DNA of 8,887 nucleotides, taken from contig JAXHTH010000309.1 in assembly GCA_034211115.1 (NCBI GenBank), positions 1 to 8,887 of the forward strand, in the 5' to 3' direction. A program made the translations under genes and the position numbers. Position 1 is the first letter of the stretch, and each line of letters starts with the position of its first letter. This DNA comes from JAXHTH01 sp034211115. GTDB lineage: Bacteria > Planctomycetota > Phycisphaerae > Phycisphaerales > SM1A02. This document shows, in pieces, positions 1 through 6,413 of the stretch. The notes beneath the pieces are model-generated. The model was not told the origin of the DNA and ran no database searches. It saw nothing but the letters and a program-made list of their open reading frames with translations.

Positions 1-281
1 ACGAGCTGATTCTGAAACTTCGACGCGAGCTGAACGCCACGAGCATCGTGGTCACGCACGATCTCACCAGCGCGTTCAAGGTCGCCGACGAGATGGTGAT
101 GCTCTACGATGGGCGCATCCTCCTGCGGGGATTGCCGGATGCGTTCCGGGCCTCCGATGCGCCGCTGGTGAGGCGGTTCCTGCAGGGGGAGGCCACGCCC
201 GAGGAGCTGGCCGGGATCCGCCCGCAGCTCGGGCCGGAGCGGGAGGACGTGTCCGCCGAAGCCGGCGGGAGTGCGCCGTGA
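1..281 (+). CDS. ABC transporter ATP-binding protein, C-terminal fragment (MlaF-like)
   Basis: This is the last 92 residues of an ABC ATPase whose start lies outside the window; the reading frame is open from base 3. The fragment begins after the Walker B region. It shows the H-loop (IVVTHD, His at fragment residue 19) followed by AFKVADEMVMLYDGRI, the usual end of the nucleotide-binding domain. A short tail, LVRRFLQGEA, resembles the end of MlaF-type ATPases. The family hydrolyses ATP on the cytoplasmic side to drive transport. The stop codon overlaps the GTG start of the MCE-domain gene by four bases (GTGA), so the two are almost certainly cotranscribed and translationally coupled. That supports a role in a phospholipid or lipid transport system of the Mla/Mce type. 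The last 20 residues are Glu/Ala/Gly-rich and probably disordered. The exact subfamily cannot be settled because Walker A and the signature motif are missing. Confidence 0.87.
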   Translation, partial: ELILKLRRELNATSIVVTHDLTSAFKVADEMVMLYDGRILLRGLPDAFRASDAPLVRRFLQGEATPEELAGIRPQLGPEREDVSAEAGGSAP

Positions 282-1303
282 AAGAAGCCGTCCGCAACTT
301 CCTCGTGGGGCTGACGAGCATCATCGCTCTGCTCGGCCTCGCCGCGCTGCTGCTGCTCTTCGGCGAGCTGGATCGGGTCATCCATCCCCGCTACCTGCTG
401 ACCATCAACACCGATCACGCCTCGGGCCTGAGGCCGGGCAGCGCGGTGGAGCTCAACGGCGTCCCCATCGGCGTGGTCGATGAAATCCTCGTCCAGGAGC
501 ACGCCAAGTATCCCGTGCGGGTCCGGGCGCTCATCGATCAGGATGTCAGCATCGCGACGACGGCCGAACCGTTCGCCGCGGCCTCCCTGCTCGGCGGCGC
601 GTCGGTGCTCGAAATCCAGATGGGCCCGATCGAGGACGACACGCGCTTCCACCCGCACGATGATTCGGCCGCCATCACCGGGCCCATTCGCTTCCGACTC
701 TTCGAGCAGATCAAGGCGGAACTGGATGCACGGATGGAGGGTATCGAGGCGGCGCTGGATCGATTCAACACCCTCAGCACGACGTACGAGCAGGTCGGAA
801 AGAACCTCAACGAGCTGCTCGGGCCGCAGGACGAGACCGCCCTCGCCGAGGGGGAGGCGCCCAACCTCCGCGCCGCCGTGACCAAGCTCTACGAGGTGCT
901 CGACACCGCCGAGCAGGCGCTGGCCCTCGCCCGGGACTGGCTGGGCGATGAGCAGATGAAGGCCGACGCACGAGCCGCCGTCGAGAACGCCGGCACCCTC
1001 ATCGAGAGGGCCTCCGACACGCTCGATCGCTTCACGGCGCTCGCCGGCGAACTCGAGGGCGACGCCGACGAGCTGGTGAAACGGCTTCTGCCCGTGGCCG
1101 ACGAGCTGGCCGTGACGCTCGAGGAGATCCGCCGTCTCACCCGCCTCGCCACGGAGGGCGAGGGCACCGTCGCCCTGCTCCTGAACAACCCGGATCTCTA
1201 CCTGTCGCTGGAGGACGCGGCCACGCGGCTCGAGGCCGCCCTCCGCGAGGTGCAGCTCTTCATCGAGAAGGCAAAGGCCGAGGGCCTGCCCATCAACTAC
1301 TGA
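278..1303 (+). CDS. MCE-domain (MlaD-like) lipid-transport substrate-binding protein
   Basis: This 341-residue protein starts at GTG 278, with GGGAG (267-271) six bases upstream as ribosome binding site. Residues about 8-29 form one hydrophobic segment, expected to anchor the protein in the inner membrane with the rest in the periplasm. Residues about 38-118 make a single MCE domain: GLRPGSAVELNGVPIGVVDEI (50-70) is the typical strand-turn signature, and LLGGASVLEI follows at 104-113. From about 140 to the end the protein is Ala/Glu/Leu-rich and predicted helical or coiled coil. Its closing GEGTVALLLNNPDLYLSLED is typical of long MCE proteins that multimerise into a tube or ring. It is coupled by a 4-base overlap to the ABC ATPase upstream; a permease gene is expected further upstream. 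By family knowledge it would carry lipid between membranes. The substrate cannot be told, and whether it corresponds to MlaD proper or another MCE subgroup is open. Confidence 0.92.
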   Translation: MKEAVRNFLVGLTSIIALLGLAALLLLFGELDRVIHPRYLLTINTDHASGLRPGSAVELNGVPIGVVDEILVQEHAKYPVRVRALIDQDVSIATTAEPFAAASLLGGASVLEIQMGPIEDDTRFHPHDDSAAITGPIRFRLFEQIKAELDARMEGIEAALDRFNTLSTTYEQVGKNLNELLGPQDETALAEGEAPNLRAAVTKLYEVLDTAEQALALARDWLGDEQMKADARAAVENAGTLIERASDTLDRFTALAGELEGDADELVKRLLPVADELAVTLEEIRRLTRLATEGEGTVALLLNNPDLYLSLEDAATRLEAALREVQLFIEKAKAEGLPINY

Positions 1304-1322
1304 CGGGGCGCGATGACTGACC

Positions 1323-1371
1323 GGGCACGCTCGTGCGTCTCGGCCGCGCCCCCCTCCCACTTCCGGTGGGC
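1323..1371. terminator. Small hairpins between convergent MCE and ftcD genes
   Basis: Only 72 bases separate the two stop codons. They contain two short hairpins: GCAC/GTGC around a GCTC loop (1325-1336) and CCCAC/GTGGG around TTCCG (1356-1360 with 1366-1370). Neither is followed by a clear T-run on either strand, so they are weak candidates for a shared bidirectional terminator. The call rests on position more than on sequence. Confidence 0.3.
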
Positions 1372-1375
1372 TTGC

Positions 1376-3064
1376 CTACATCTTGCTCTCGACGATCCTG
1401 AGGATCTCCTCTTCGCGCTCGATGGCCCGGCGCTGGATGTCCGCGCCGCGCTTCATCACGTCATCGACGAACGCCTTGTCCTCGAGCTCGGCCGCGTTGA
1501 TCTTGACGTTGAGAAACGCGCCCATGACCGCGGTGCGGGCGCAGAGCGCGCCGACGCCGGCATCGGAGACGGAGGCGGGGTTTCCGATGTCCGTCATCGC
1601 CTTCATGACCTCCATCGATTCGTACGCCTGCTCCATGACGCGGAAGGGGACGAGGATGGCGTGCTTGGTCGCCTCCTCGACGGCTTTGTCCTTGGCGGCC
1701 TTCTCCTCCTCGTTTCCCGCGGGCAGGCCGAAGGCGTCCATGATCGCGTTGAACGCGTTGGTGTCCTCATCGACGAGGCGCAGCAGTTCATCGTGATACG
1801 CCTTGCCTTTTTCCGCCCACCGGGAGAACTCCTCCCAGCGATCGTCCCACCCGCGCTTGTGCGAAGAGAGATTGGCGACCATCGTGCCCAGCGCCGCCCC
1901 CAGCGAGCCGACGATGGCCGAGATCGACCCGCCCCCGGGCGCCTTGGACTCGCTGGCCGTCTCCCACATGAAGTCCGCCACCGTCATGTCGATGAGCGGT
2001 TTCTTCTTCTGACCGGCGGCGATGGCGTACTCGATGATCTTCTCCTCCGGCTTGAACGGATAGAGATCGTCCAGCCCCATCGACTTGACCGCGATCTTGA
2101 TCAGCTCCTTGTCCGACACGCCCAGCGAGCGATTCTGCCTGCGCAGGTAATGCCGGCCGGCGTCGAGCATCGCGCTGAGCGGGATGAGCCCCACCAGCTC
2201 GGAACCGGTGACCCGCACCCCGCGGGCCTGGGCGCGTTCGGACACGGCGTCGAACGCGACGTGCACCGGCGTGACCGTGATGTTCGTGAGGTTCATCGAG
2301 ATCTGGGCCACGCCGTATTCCTCGATGAACCAGCCGATGCCCTTGACGCACTTGAGCATCCCCGGCTCCCAGACGGGATTGCCTTCATCGTCGCGGACGA
2401 CGGGACCGGTCAGCGGGTTGCCTTCGCGCTTCATGCGGCCCTTCTCGCGGACGTCGAAGGCGATGGCGTTGGCGCGGCGCGTCGAGGTCGTATTGAGATT
2501 GACGTTGTAGGCGACGAGGAAGTCGCGGGCCCCCACCGCGGTCACGCCGTATTTGGCGTCGAACGTCCCGGGCCCGAAATCCGTCTTCCACTGCGGGTCC
2601 TTCAGGCGATCGGCCAGCGCTTCGTACTCGCCGGCGCGGCAGGTGGCGAGATTGCGCCGCTTCTCTTCCCTGGCCGCGTACTCGTAGAAATACCCGGAGA
2701 TGCCCACCTCTTCCCCGAGCCGCTCGCCGAGCTTGTGCGCCCACCTGACCGTCTCGTCCATGTCGATGTTGGACACGGGCACGAGCGGGCAGACATCCAT
2801 CGCCCCGAACCGCGGGTGCTCGCCGTGATGGCGGCTCATGTCGATGAGTTCCTTCGCCTTCCGGCCCGCGGCGACAGCGGCGTCCAGCACGGCTTGCGGG
2901 GGCCCGACGAACGTCACCACCGTGCGGTTGGTCGCCTTGCCCGGATCGACATCGAGGAGCTTCGCGCCCTCCACCGCCTCGATCTGATCCGTGATCTGCC
3001 TGATGATTGACATATCGTTCCCCTCGCTGAAGTTGGGAACGCATTCAACCAGTTGGTTTTCCAT
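1376..3064 (-). CDS. ftcD: Bifunctional glutamate formiminotransferase / formimidoyl-THF cyclodeaminase
   Basis: This 562-residue protein is close in size to the mammalian fused enzyme (about 540). It transfers the formimino group of N-formimino-glutamate, a histidine breakdown product, to tetrahydrofolate, then releases ammonia to give 5,10-methenyl-THF; it is cytosolic. The N-terminus QLVECVPNFSEG (4-15) is the family hallmark. SRHHGEHPRFGAMDVCP (77-93) carries the formiminotransferase catalytic histidine, best matched to His83. The N and C subdomains of the transferase fill about 1-180 and 181-330. The cyclodeaminase domain spans about 350-562, with APGGGSISA (375-383), the acidic segment VDEDTNAF (431-438) and GNPASVSDAGVGA (494-506). 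The frame is open to 3310, but the ATG at 3064 is chosen because homology begins there and AAGGA (3074-3078) sits nine bases upstream. No other histidine-utilisation genes are in the window. It runs convergent to the MCE gene and divergent from the S9 peptidase. Confidence 0.97.
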   Translation of the reverse strand: MENQLVECVPNFSEGNDMSIIRQITDQIEAVEGAKLLDVDPGKATNRTVVTFVGPPQAVLDAAVAAGRKAKELIDMSRHHGEHPRFGAMDVCPLVPVSNIDMDETVRWAHKLGERLGEEVGISGYFYEYAAREEKRRNLATCRAGEYEALADRLKDPQWKTDFGPGTFDAKYGVTAVGARDFLVAYNVNLNTTSTRRANAIAFDVREKGRMKREGNPLTGPVVRDDEGNPVWEPGMLKCVKGIGWFIEEYGVAQISMNLTNITVTPVHVAFDAVSERAQARGVRVTGSELVGLIPLSAMLDAGRHYLRRQNRSLGVSDKELIKIAVKSMGLDDLYPFKPEEKIIEYAIAAGQKKKPLIDMTVADFMWETASESKAPGGGSISAIVGSLGAALGTMVANLSSHKRGWDDRWEEFSRWAEKGKAYHDELLRLVDEDTNAFNAIMDAFGLPAGNEEEKAAKDKAVEEATKHAILVPFRVMEQAYESMEVMKAMTDIGNPASVSDAGVGALCARTAVMGAFLNVKINAAELEDKAFVDDVMKRGADIQRRAIEREEEILRIVESKM

Positions 3065-3395
3065 GTCTCTCGATCCTTTCGAACACTGCCGGGAGAATGG
3101 CGGACGAGGCCCGTGGGTGGGGAGAGCCTCCGGGGGCGGGGATCGCCGCACGCACCGGCGGCCCGCCGAACCGGGCATCGTAGTCGCTTGGGCCACCGCT
3201 CGCGAGGGGCGGCGCATCCCCCGCTGCCGGAGCCGGTTACGGCGGGGAGAATCAGCGGCGCGGTGGCCTTTCACGGGCGGGACGGGGCTGTCGCCGCGCC
3301 GGTGGCTCATTTCAACGCCTGTCCGTAGGATCTGCCATCCCGGGACCGGCCCTGCCCGCCGGTGCCTTCACCACCATCGTTTCAGGGCATCACCT
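3065..3395. other. Divergent intergenic region with nested inverted repeats
   Basis: These 331 bases separate ftcD from the S9 peptidase gene and must hold the promoters of both. I see no convincing gene: the open frames are Arg/Pro/Gly-rich strings. A perfect 9-bp inverted repeat, GGCCACCGC (3191-3199) with GCGGTGGCC (3260-3268), encloses a 6-bp one, CCCCGC (3219-3224) with GCGGGG (3242-3247). A short palindrome CGGCGG-C-CCGCCG lies at 3156-3168. A further GGTGGC box is at 3301-3306. No -10/-35 pair is clear enough to call. Confidence 0.5.
3074..3078 (-). promoter_or_regulatory. Ribosome binding site of ftcD
   Basis: AAGGA on the minus strand lies nine bases before the ATG at 3064. It decides the start codon against the much longer open frame reaching 3310, whose extra 82 residues are Arg/Pro-rich and unlike the family. 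Confidence 0.7.
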
Positions 3396-5450
3396 ATGGC
3401 CAGACGAAACACCGCCGCGACCCGATCGCCCCGCACCCGCCGTCGCCTCATCACGCCCGGGGACCTCACCCGCCTGCACATCGTCAGCGACCCCCGGATC
3501 GCTCCGGATGGGAAGCGGATTCTCTTCAGCCGCAAGCACGTCGGCGAGAAGAACGAGTACATCACCAACCTCTGGATGGTGGACGCCGACGGGAAGAGCG
3601 ACCCCGTCCCGTTCACCAACGGAGGCAAGGACAGCCACGGCCGCTTCTCCCCCGACGGCCGGCGCATCGCCTTCATCAGCGGACGCGACAAGCCGAAACC
3701 GCAGATCTACCTCATCGACGTTGACGGCGGCGAGGCCCGCGCCCTCACCGACTTTCCCGAAGGTTCCATCGGCACCTTCAAGTGGTCGCCGGACGGGAAG
3801 ACGATCGCCGTCAGCTTCCGTCAGCAGGATCCGCAGTGGACGGAGGAGGCGAAAAGGGAGCGGGAGGAGAAGAAGGGCTCCGATCCGCCGCGCGTCATCG
3901 ATCACCGGTGGTATCGCCTCGACGGCGACGGGTACTTCAACGCCCAGCGGTACCAGCTCTACCTCGTCGACGTCGAGACGGGCGCGCATCGCCGCGTCTA
4001 TGCCAGGGACACGCTCGGTCTTTTCACGTTCGACTTCGCCCCCGATTCGAAGCGGCTCGTCATCGCCACGAACCGCGACCGCCGGGCGGGCCTGAAGGCC
4101 TGGAACGACGACCTGATGATCCTCGACATCGCCTCGGGGCGGCTGAAGAAGATCCCCGACCTGCCGCGCGGGCCGAAGGAACGACCCGCGTTCTCGCCCG
4201 ACGGCAGGCACATCGCCTACGCCGGACGCATCGGGACCGAGATGATCTACAGCGTCGAGAACCTCGAGCTGTTCGTGTGCGATCCCGCGCGCGGCAACGC
4301 GCGCAGTTTCACCGGCGATGAAGACTGCTGCCTGCTGGCGGTCTGCATCGGCGATACCGCCGATGTCGACTTCGGCCCCAGCTTCCGGTGGAGTCGCGAC
4401 TCGCGGCGCGTGTTCATGAAGGTCGGTTGGCACGGCGAAGCGCACATCGCGTCCGTCGGACTCGACGGAGGCGCGATCGTCTTCCACACCAGCGGCGCCG
4501 CCGAGCACGACATGGGCAACCTCTCCGATGACGGCAAGCGCATGGCGCTGACGAAGGCGACCCCGCAGCGGCCCCCGGAAATCCACCTCGGCAGTGTCGC
4601 CGCCCGATCGATGAAGACGGAGGCCCTCACCGATATCAACGGCTCCTTTTTCCGGGGGCTGAATGTCGCGAAGACCACCTCGCGCCGGCTCACCTCCGCC
4701 GACGGCACGAAGGTGCAGACCTGGATCATGACGCCCCCGGATTTCGAGGCCGGGGGGCGAAAACGCTACCCGGCCGTCCTGGAGATTCACGGCGGGCCGC
4801 ACGGGCAGTACGGCGTGGGCTACTTCCACGAGTTCCAGGTCCTCGCCGCCGCCGGCTACATCGTCTTCTTCTCCAACCCCCGCGGGAGCAAGGGCTACGG
4901 ACGCGATCACTGCGCCGCCATCAAGGGAAGCTGGGGCGGCGCCGACTGGGTCGATCTCCAGGCCGTCATCGACGCCATGAAGGACCACCCACACGTCAAC
5001 CCGAAGCGCATGGGTGTGATGGGCGGCTCCTACGGCGGGTACATGACCAACTGGATCATCGGCCACACCGACGACTTCGCCGGCGCGATCACCGACCGAT
5101 GCGTCTCCAACGTCGTCACCATGGGCGGGACCAGCGACTTCATCGAGCTGCCCGATGACTACTTCCCGGGCAACTTCTGGGACCGGCCGGAAGCGCGCTG
5201 GGAGCAGAGCCCGATAAAGTACCTGGGGAACGTGAACACGCCGACGCTGATCATCCACAGCGAAGGCGATCTGCGCTGCAACATCGAGCAGTCCGAGCAG
5301 GTCTTCGCCGCCCTGACGCTGCGGAAGGTCCCCACGCGGTTCGTGCGCTATCCGCGTTCGACCAGCCACGGCCTGAGCCGGGGCGGACCCCCGGACATGA
5401 GATTGCACCGCCTGGGCCAGATCCTGGAGTGGTGGAGGGAGTATCTGTAG
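3396..5450 (+). CDS. S9 family serine peptidase (acylaminoacyl-peptidase/prolyl oligopeptidase type)
   Basis: This 684-residue enzyme probably cleaves short peptides or blocked N-terminal residues. Two domains are visible. The N-terminal beta-propeller has seven PD40-like repeats with the core xSPDGxxIAF, near residues 33, 83, 128, 212, 264, 329 and 374, consistent with seven blades. The C-terminal alpha/beta-hydrolase domain (about 430-684) has the oxyanion segment EIHGGPHG (463-470), the nucleophile Ser545 in GGSYGGYMT, an acid at Asp625 (HSEGDLR) and His658 (STSHGLSR). All catalytic residues are present. The N-terminus is basic with no signal peptide, so a cytoplasmic location is likely. 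The start at 3396 is preferred because the propeller begins soon after it, with a partial ribosome site AGGG (3384-3387). The open frame runs back to 2991, but that part overlaps ftcD and its leader and looks non-coding. The gene stands alone and a repeat array begins right after its stop. Confidence 0.95.
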   Translation: MARRNTAATRSPRTRRRLITPGDLTRLHIVSDPRIAPDGKRILFSRKHVGEKNEYITNLWMVDADGKSDPVPFTNGGKDSHGRFSPDGRRIAFISGRDKPKPQIYLIDVDGGEARALTDFPEGSIGTFKWSPDGKTIAVSFRQQDPQWTEEAKREREEKKGSDPPRVIDHRWYRLDGDGYFNAQRYQLYLVDVETGAHRRVYARDTLGLFTFDFAPDSKRLVIATNRDRRAGLKAWNDDLMILDIASGRLKKIPDLPRGPKERPAFSPDGRHIAYAGRIGTEMIYSVENLELFVCDPARGNARSFTGDEDCCLLAVCIGDTADVDFGPSFRWSRDSRRVFMKVGWHGEAHIASVGLDGGAIVFHTSGAAEHDMGNLSDDGKRMALTKATPQRPPEIHLGSVAARSMKTEALTDINGSFFRGLNVAKTTSRRLTSADGTKVQTWIMTPPDFEAGGRKRYPAVLEIHGGPHGQYGVGYFHEFQVLAAAGYIVFFSNPRGSKGYGRDHCAAIKGSWGGADWVDLQAVIDAMKDHPHVNPKRMGVMGGSYGGYMTNWIIGHTDDFAGAITDRCVSNVVTMGGTSDFIELPDDYFPGNFWDRPEARWEQSPIKYLGNVNTPTLIIHSEGDLRCNIEQSEQVFAALTLRKVPTRFVRYPRSTSHGLSRGGPPDMRLHRLGQILEWWREYL

Positions 5451-5490
5451 AGAGTGAGAGACGAAGAGACGGAGAGACAAAGCGACGGAG
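5450..5490 (+). repeat. Octamer tandem array GAGACRRA after the S9 peptidase gene
   Basis: Four units with an exact 8-bp period fill 5458-5489: GAGACGAA, GAGACGGA, GAGACAAA, GCGACGGA. A degenerate zeroth unit, GAGAGTGA, starts at 5450 on the last base of the stop codon. An 8-bp period is not a multiple of three, so the array is not coding. The same units recur at 7067-7098 after folE. Confidence 0.8.
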
Positions 5491-5511
5491 GGGCAGCCAT
5501 GAGGATTTTGG

Positions 5512-5517
5512 TACACT
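5512..5517 (+). promoter_or_regulatory. Possible -10 element before the small gene
   Basis: TACACT resembles a sigma-70 -10 box and lies about 70 bases before the ATG at 5586. I see no matching -35 box at the right distance; upstream is the purine-rich array. It is the best candidate in this spacer, but weak. Confidence 0.3.
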
Positions 5518-5551
5518 GAAGCCCGCATAGCATCGTTCACGGAGCTTCCTC

Positions 5552-5565
5552 AACGGACTTCCGTT
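5552..5565. repeat. Short inverted repeat AACGGA/TCCGTT
   Basis: AACGGA (5552-5557) and TCCGTT (5560-5565) are perfect inverted copies separated by two bases. They sit between the candidate -10 box and the start of the small gene, ten bases before GTTAGAC (5575-5581). The pair could be an operator, a leader hairpin or part of a recombination site; nothing decides between these. Confidence 0.45.
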
Positions 5566-5585
5566 CAATCAGCTGTTAGACCTCG

Positions 5586-5888
5586 ATGATGAGTCTCAAC
5601 GCTTTGCAATGGCACGTGATGGATGCAACCGCCGACGACTGGGAGTCGATCGTCCAAATTCGACCCCACGTGACCCAGTTCTGTGGCCACAGATCTGACG
5701 GAACGATATTCGATGTTCTGCGCAATCTGCACCAGCATGGCCTTGTTCGCCTGATGGATAGGGACGGGTATGCCGCGGACATCTTCCCGGATGATCCCTC
5801 CGATTTCTGGTTCTCGATGACGGAAGCCGGGAGAAAGCTCTGGGATGCCGAAGGGAGCAAGTACCGCGGGGAGGGCGAAGATGCCTAA
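5586..5888 (+). CDS. Small protein of unknown function, possible winged-helix fold
   Basis: I do not recognise this 100-residue protein by name. It looks real. The frame is full of ordinary residues (NALQWHVMDATADDWESI, residues 5-22, then IFDVLRNLHQHGLVRLMD, 41-58), and it ends in FWFSMTEAGRKLWD (74-87). Helix, helix, then a strand closing with FxMTxxGxxxW is reminiscent of a winged helix, so DNA binding is possible but only inferred. Two ATG codons stand in tandem (5586, 5589), with no Shine-Dalgarno match. It has no signal peptide or membrane segment. GC is about 58%, clearly below the neighbouring genes (near 70% in sampled parts of folE), suggesting separate origin. GTTAGAC lies four bases before the first ATG, and GCCTAAC overlaps the stop codon, followed at once by a strong hairpin. 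This bracketing recalls a gene cassette. Confidence 0.68.
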   Translation: MMSLNALQWHVMDATADDWESIVQIRPHVTQFCGHRSDGTIFDVLRNLHQHGLVRLMDRDGYAADIFPDDPSDFWFSMTEAGRKLWDAEGSKYRGEGEDA

Positions 5889-5900
5889 CCAGCCGGGTGC

Positions 5901-5928
5901 CATGCTTCGACCCGAAGGGCGAAGCATG
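5901..5928. repeat. Strong hairpin 1 (CATGCTTCG arms) after the small gene
   Basis: CATGCTTCG (5901-5909) pairs perfectly with CGAAGCATG (5920-5928). Inside it, CCC (5911-5913) pairs with GGG (5917-5919) around a GAA loop. This gives a 12-bp stem interrupted only by a bulged A (5910). Beyond the stem, TGC (5898-5900) can pair with GCA (5928-5930) if one base is bulged. The preceding GGGTGCCA resembles the lead-in of hairpin repeats I associate with planctomycete genomes (from memory, not checked). It starts 12 bases after the stop codon and could act as terminator, repeat element or attC-like site; no T-run follows. Confidence 0.75.
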
Positions 5929-5955
5929 CAAGGTTGAGACTGCGCGCCATTCAAC

Positions 5956-5981
5956 ATGCTTCGTGCTGTGCGACGAAGCAT
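5956..5981. repeat. Hairpin 2 with the same arm sequence
   Basis: ATGCTTCGT (5956-5964) pairs with ACGAAGCAT (5973-5981) around an 8-base loop. Eight of the nine arm bases are those of hairpin 1, which ends 27 bases upstream, while loop and flanks differ. This is a tandem pair of related palindromes, not one simple duplication. Confidence 0.75.
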
Positions 5982-5990
5982 AGCGCCCGG

Positions 5991-6263
5991 TCACGCCGCA
6001 TCCAGCAACTTCATCCCTTCTGTGCCCTCTGCATTCCGGGGGTCTGTGGTGAATCCCCCCTGTCCGGGCTCACCGATCTGCCGGGTCACATCATATCTGC
6101 CGCCCCCGGAACCCCCGGACACCTGCGCTTCGGGGAGCAAGCGCCCGGCCTGGACTTCCTCCAGGTACCGCGCGCACAGGTCAAGGGCGGCGGCGATGTA
6201 CTCGGGATGATCCGTCCGGCGAGAATCGCGTTGGCGACTCGCCGCTGAGGACGCGGCCGGCAA
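5991..6263 (-). CDS. Possible short gene or gene remnant of unknown function
   Basis: A 90-codon frame on the minus strand begins at TTG 6263, the only start codon after an in-frame stop at 6278. Its N-terminal half, especially DHPEYIAAALDLCARYLEEV (residues 19-38), reads like a real amphipathic helical protein, and its codons end mostly in G or C as in the neighbours. The second half is different: Gly-rich (VSGGSGGGRYDV), then a stretch whose DNA (6016-6054) matches the degenerate repeat type seen elsewhere here. This suggests a true coding segment interrupted or extended by repeat DNA, or a broken gene. I recognise no family. There is no good ribosome site. It would run divergent from folE, in the otherwise gene-free stretch 5889-6413. 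It may be spurious. Confidence 0.3.
   Translation of the reverse strand: MPAASSAASRQRDSRRTDHPEYIAAALDLCARYLEEVQAGRLLPEAQVSGGSGGGRYDVTRQIGEPGQGGFTTDPRNAEGTEGMKLLDAA
6016..6054 (-). repeat. Degenerate CACAGA-type repeat
   Basis: On the minus strand this reads ATTCACCACAGA, a GC-rich interruption, then GCAGAGGGCACAGAAGG. It is an imperfect CACAGAG/GCACAGAA repeat, purine-rich on the minus strand. It resembles the other short-period intergenic tracts of the window but is more decayed. It falls inside the 3' half of the doubtful minus-strand frame. Confidence 0.45.
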
Positions 6264-6382
6264 TGCCCGACGCCTTCATCGTCCTCACCCCAGCCCCCGC
6301 CGGCCATGACCCGGTCACGATCCCCAGCCGGCCTCCCTGGCACCTCCGCCCCCGCTCGCTGGCCCTGTGCGGCTGCCGCGGC

Positions 6383-6388
6383 TACAGT
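6383..6388 (+). promoter_or_regulatory. Possible -10 element of folE
   Basis: TACAGT lies 25 bases before the folE ATG, leaving a leader of roughly 20 bases that includes the ribosome site. No convincing -35 box is seen in the GC-rich DNA upstream. Confidence 0.35.
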
Positions 6389-6403
6389 CGTCTCGGACAC
6401 GAC

Positions 6404-6407
6404 GGAG
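6404..6407 (+). promoter_or_regulatory. Ribosome binding site of folE
   Basis: GGAG lies six bases before the ATG at 6414 and supports that start. Confidence 0.6.
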
Positions 6408-6413
6408 TAAGCC

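Noticed and set aside
104..1360. 418-codon open frame antisense to the ABC/MCE genes
   Set aside because: It overlaps two well-supported coupled genes on the other strand and reads as a shadow of their codons.
1313..3010. 565-codon open frame antisense to ftcD
   Set aside because: It lies opposite a gene with complete family motifs; His/Arg/Asp/Leu-rich content with no domain is the usual shadow frame of GC-rich DNA.
3065..3310. N-terminal extension of FtcD (start at 3310)
   Set aside because: The protein family begins at QLVECVPNFSEG, and a good ribosome site precedes the ATG at 3064.
2991..3395. N-terminal extension of the S9 peptidase (start at 2991)
   Set aside because: It would overlap ftcD, and the added 135 residues are Arg/Gly/Pro-rich without signal peptide or domain; the propeller begins just after 3396.
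3065..3395. Known riboswitch (cobalamin or similar) in the ftcD leader
   Set aside because: The nested stems suggested it, but I could not find the conserved core sequences of any riboswitch class I know.
3390..5540. 716-codon open frame antisense to the S9 peptidase
   Set aside because: The sense strand has all catalytic and propeller motifs; the antisense product is a low-complexity Val/Asp/Gly/Arg string without recognisable motifs and runs into the octamer array.
6076..6102. Direct repeat ATCTGCCG (6076-6083 and 6095-6102) as operator sites
   Set aside because: Two 8-bp copies 19 bases apart in GC-rich DNA are weak on their own, far from the folE start and possibly inside a minus-strand gene.
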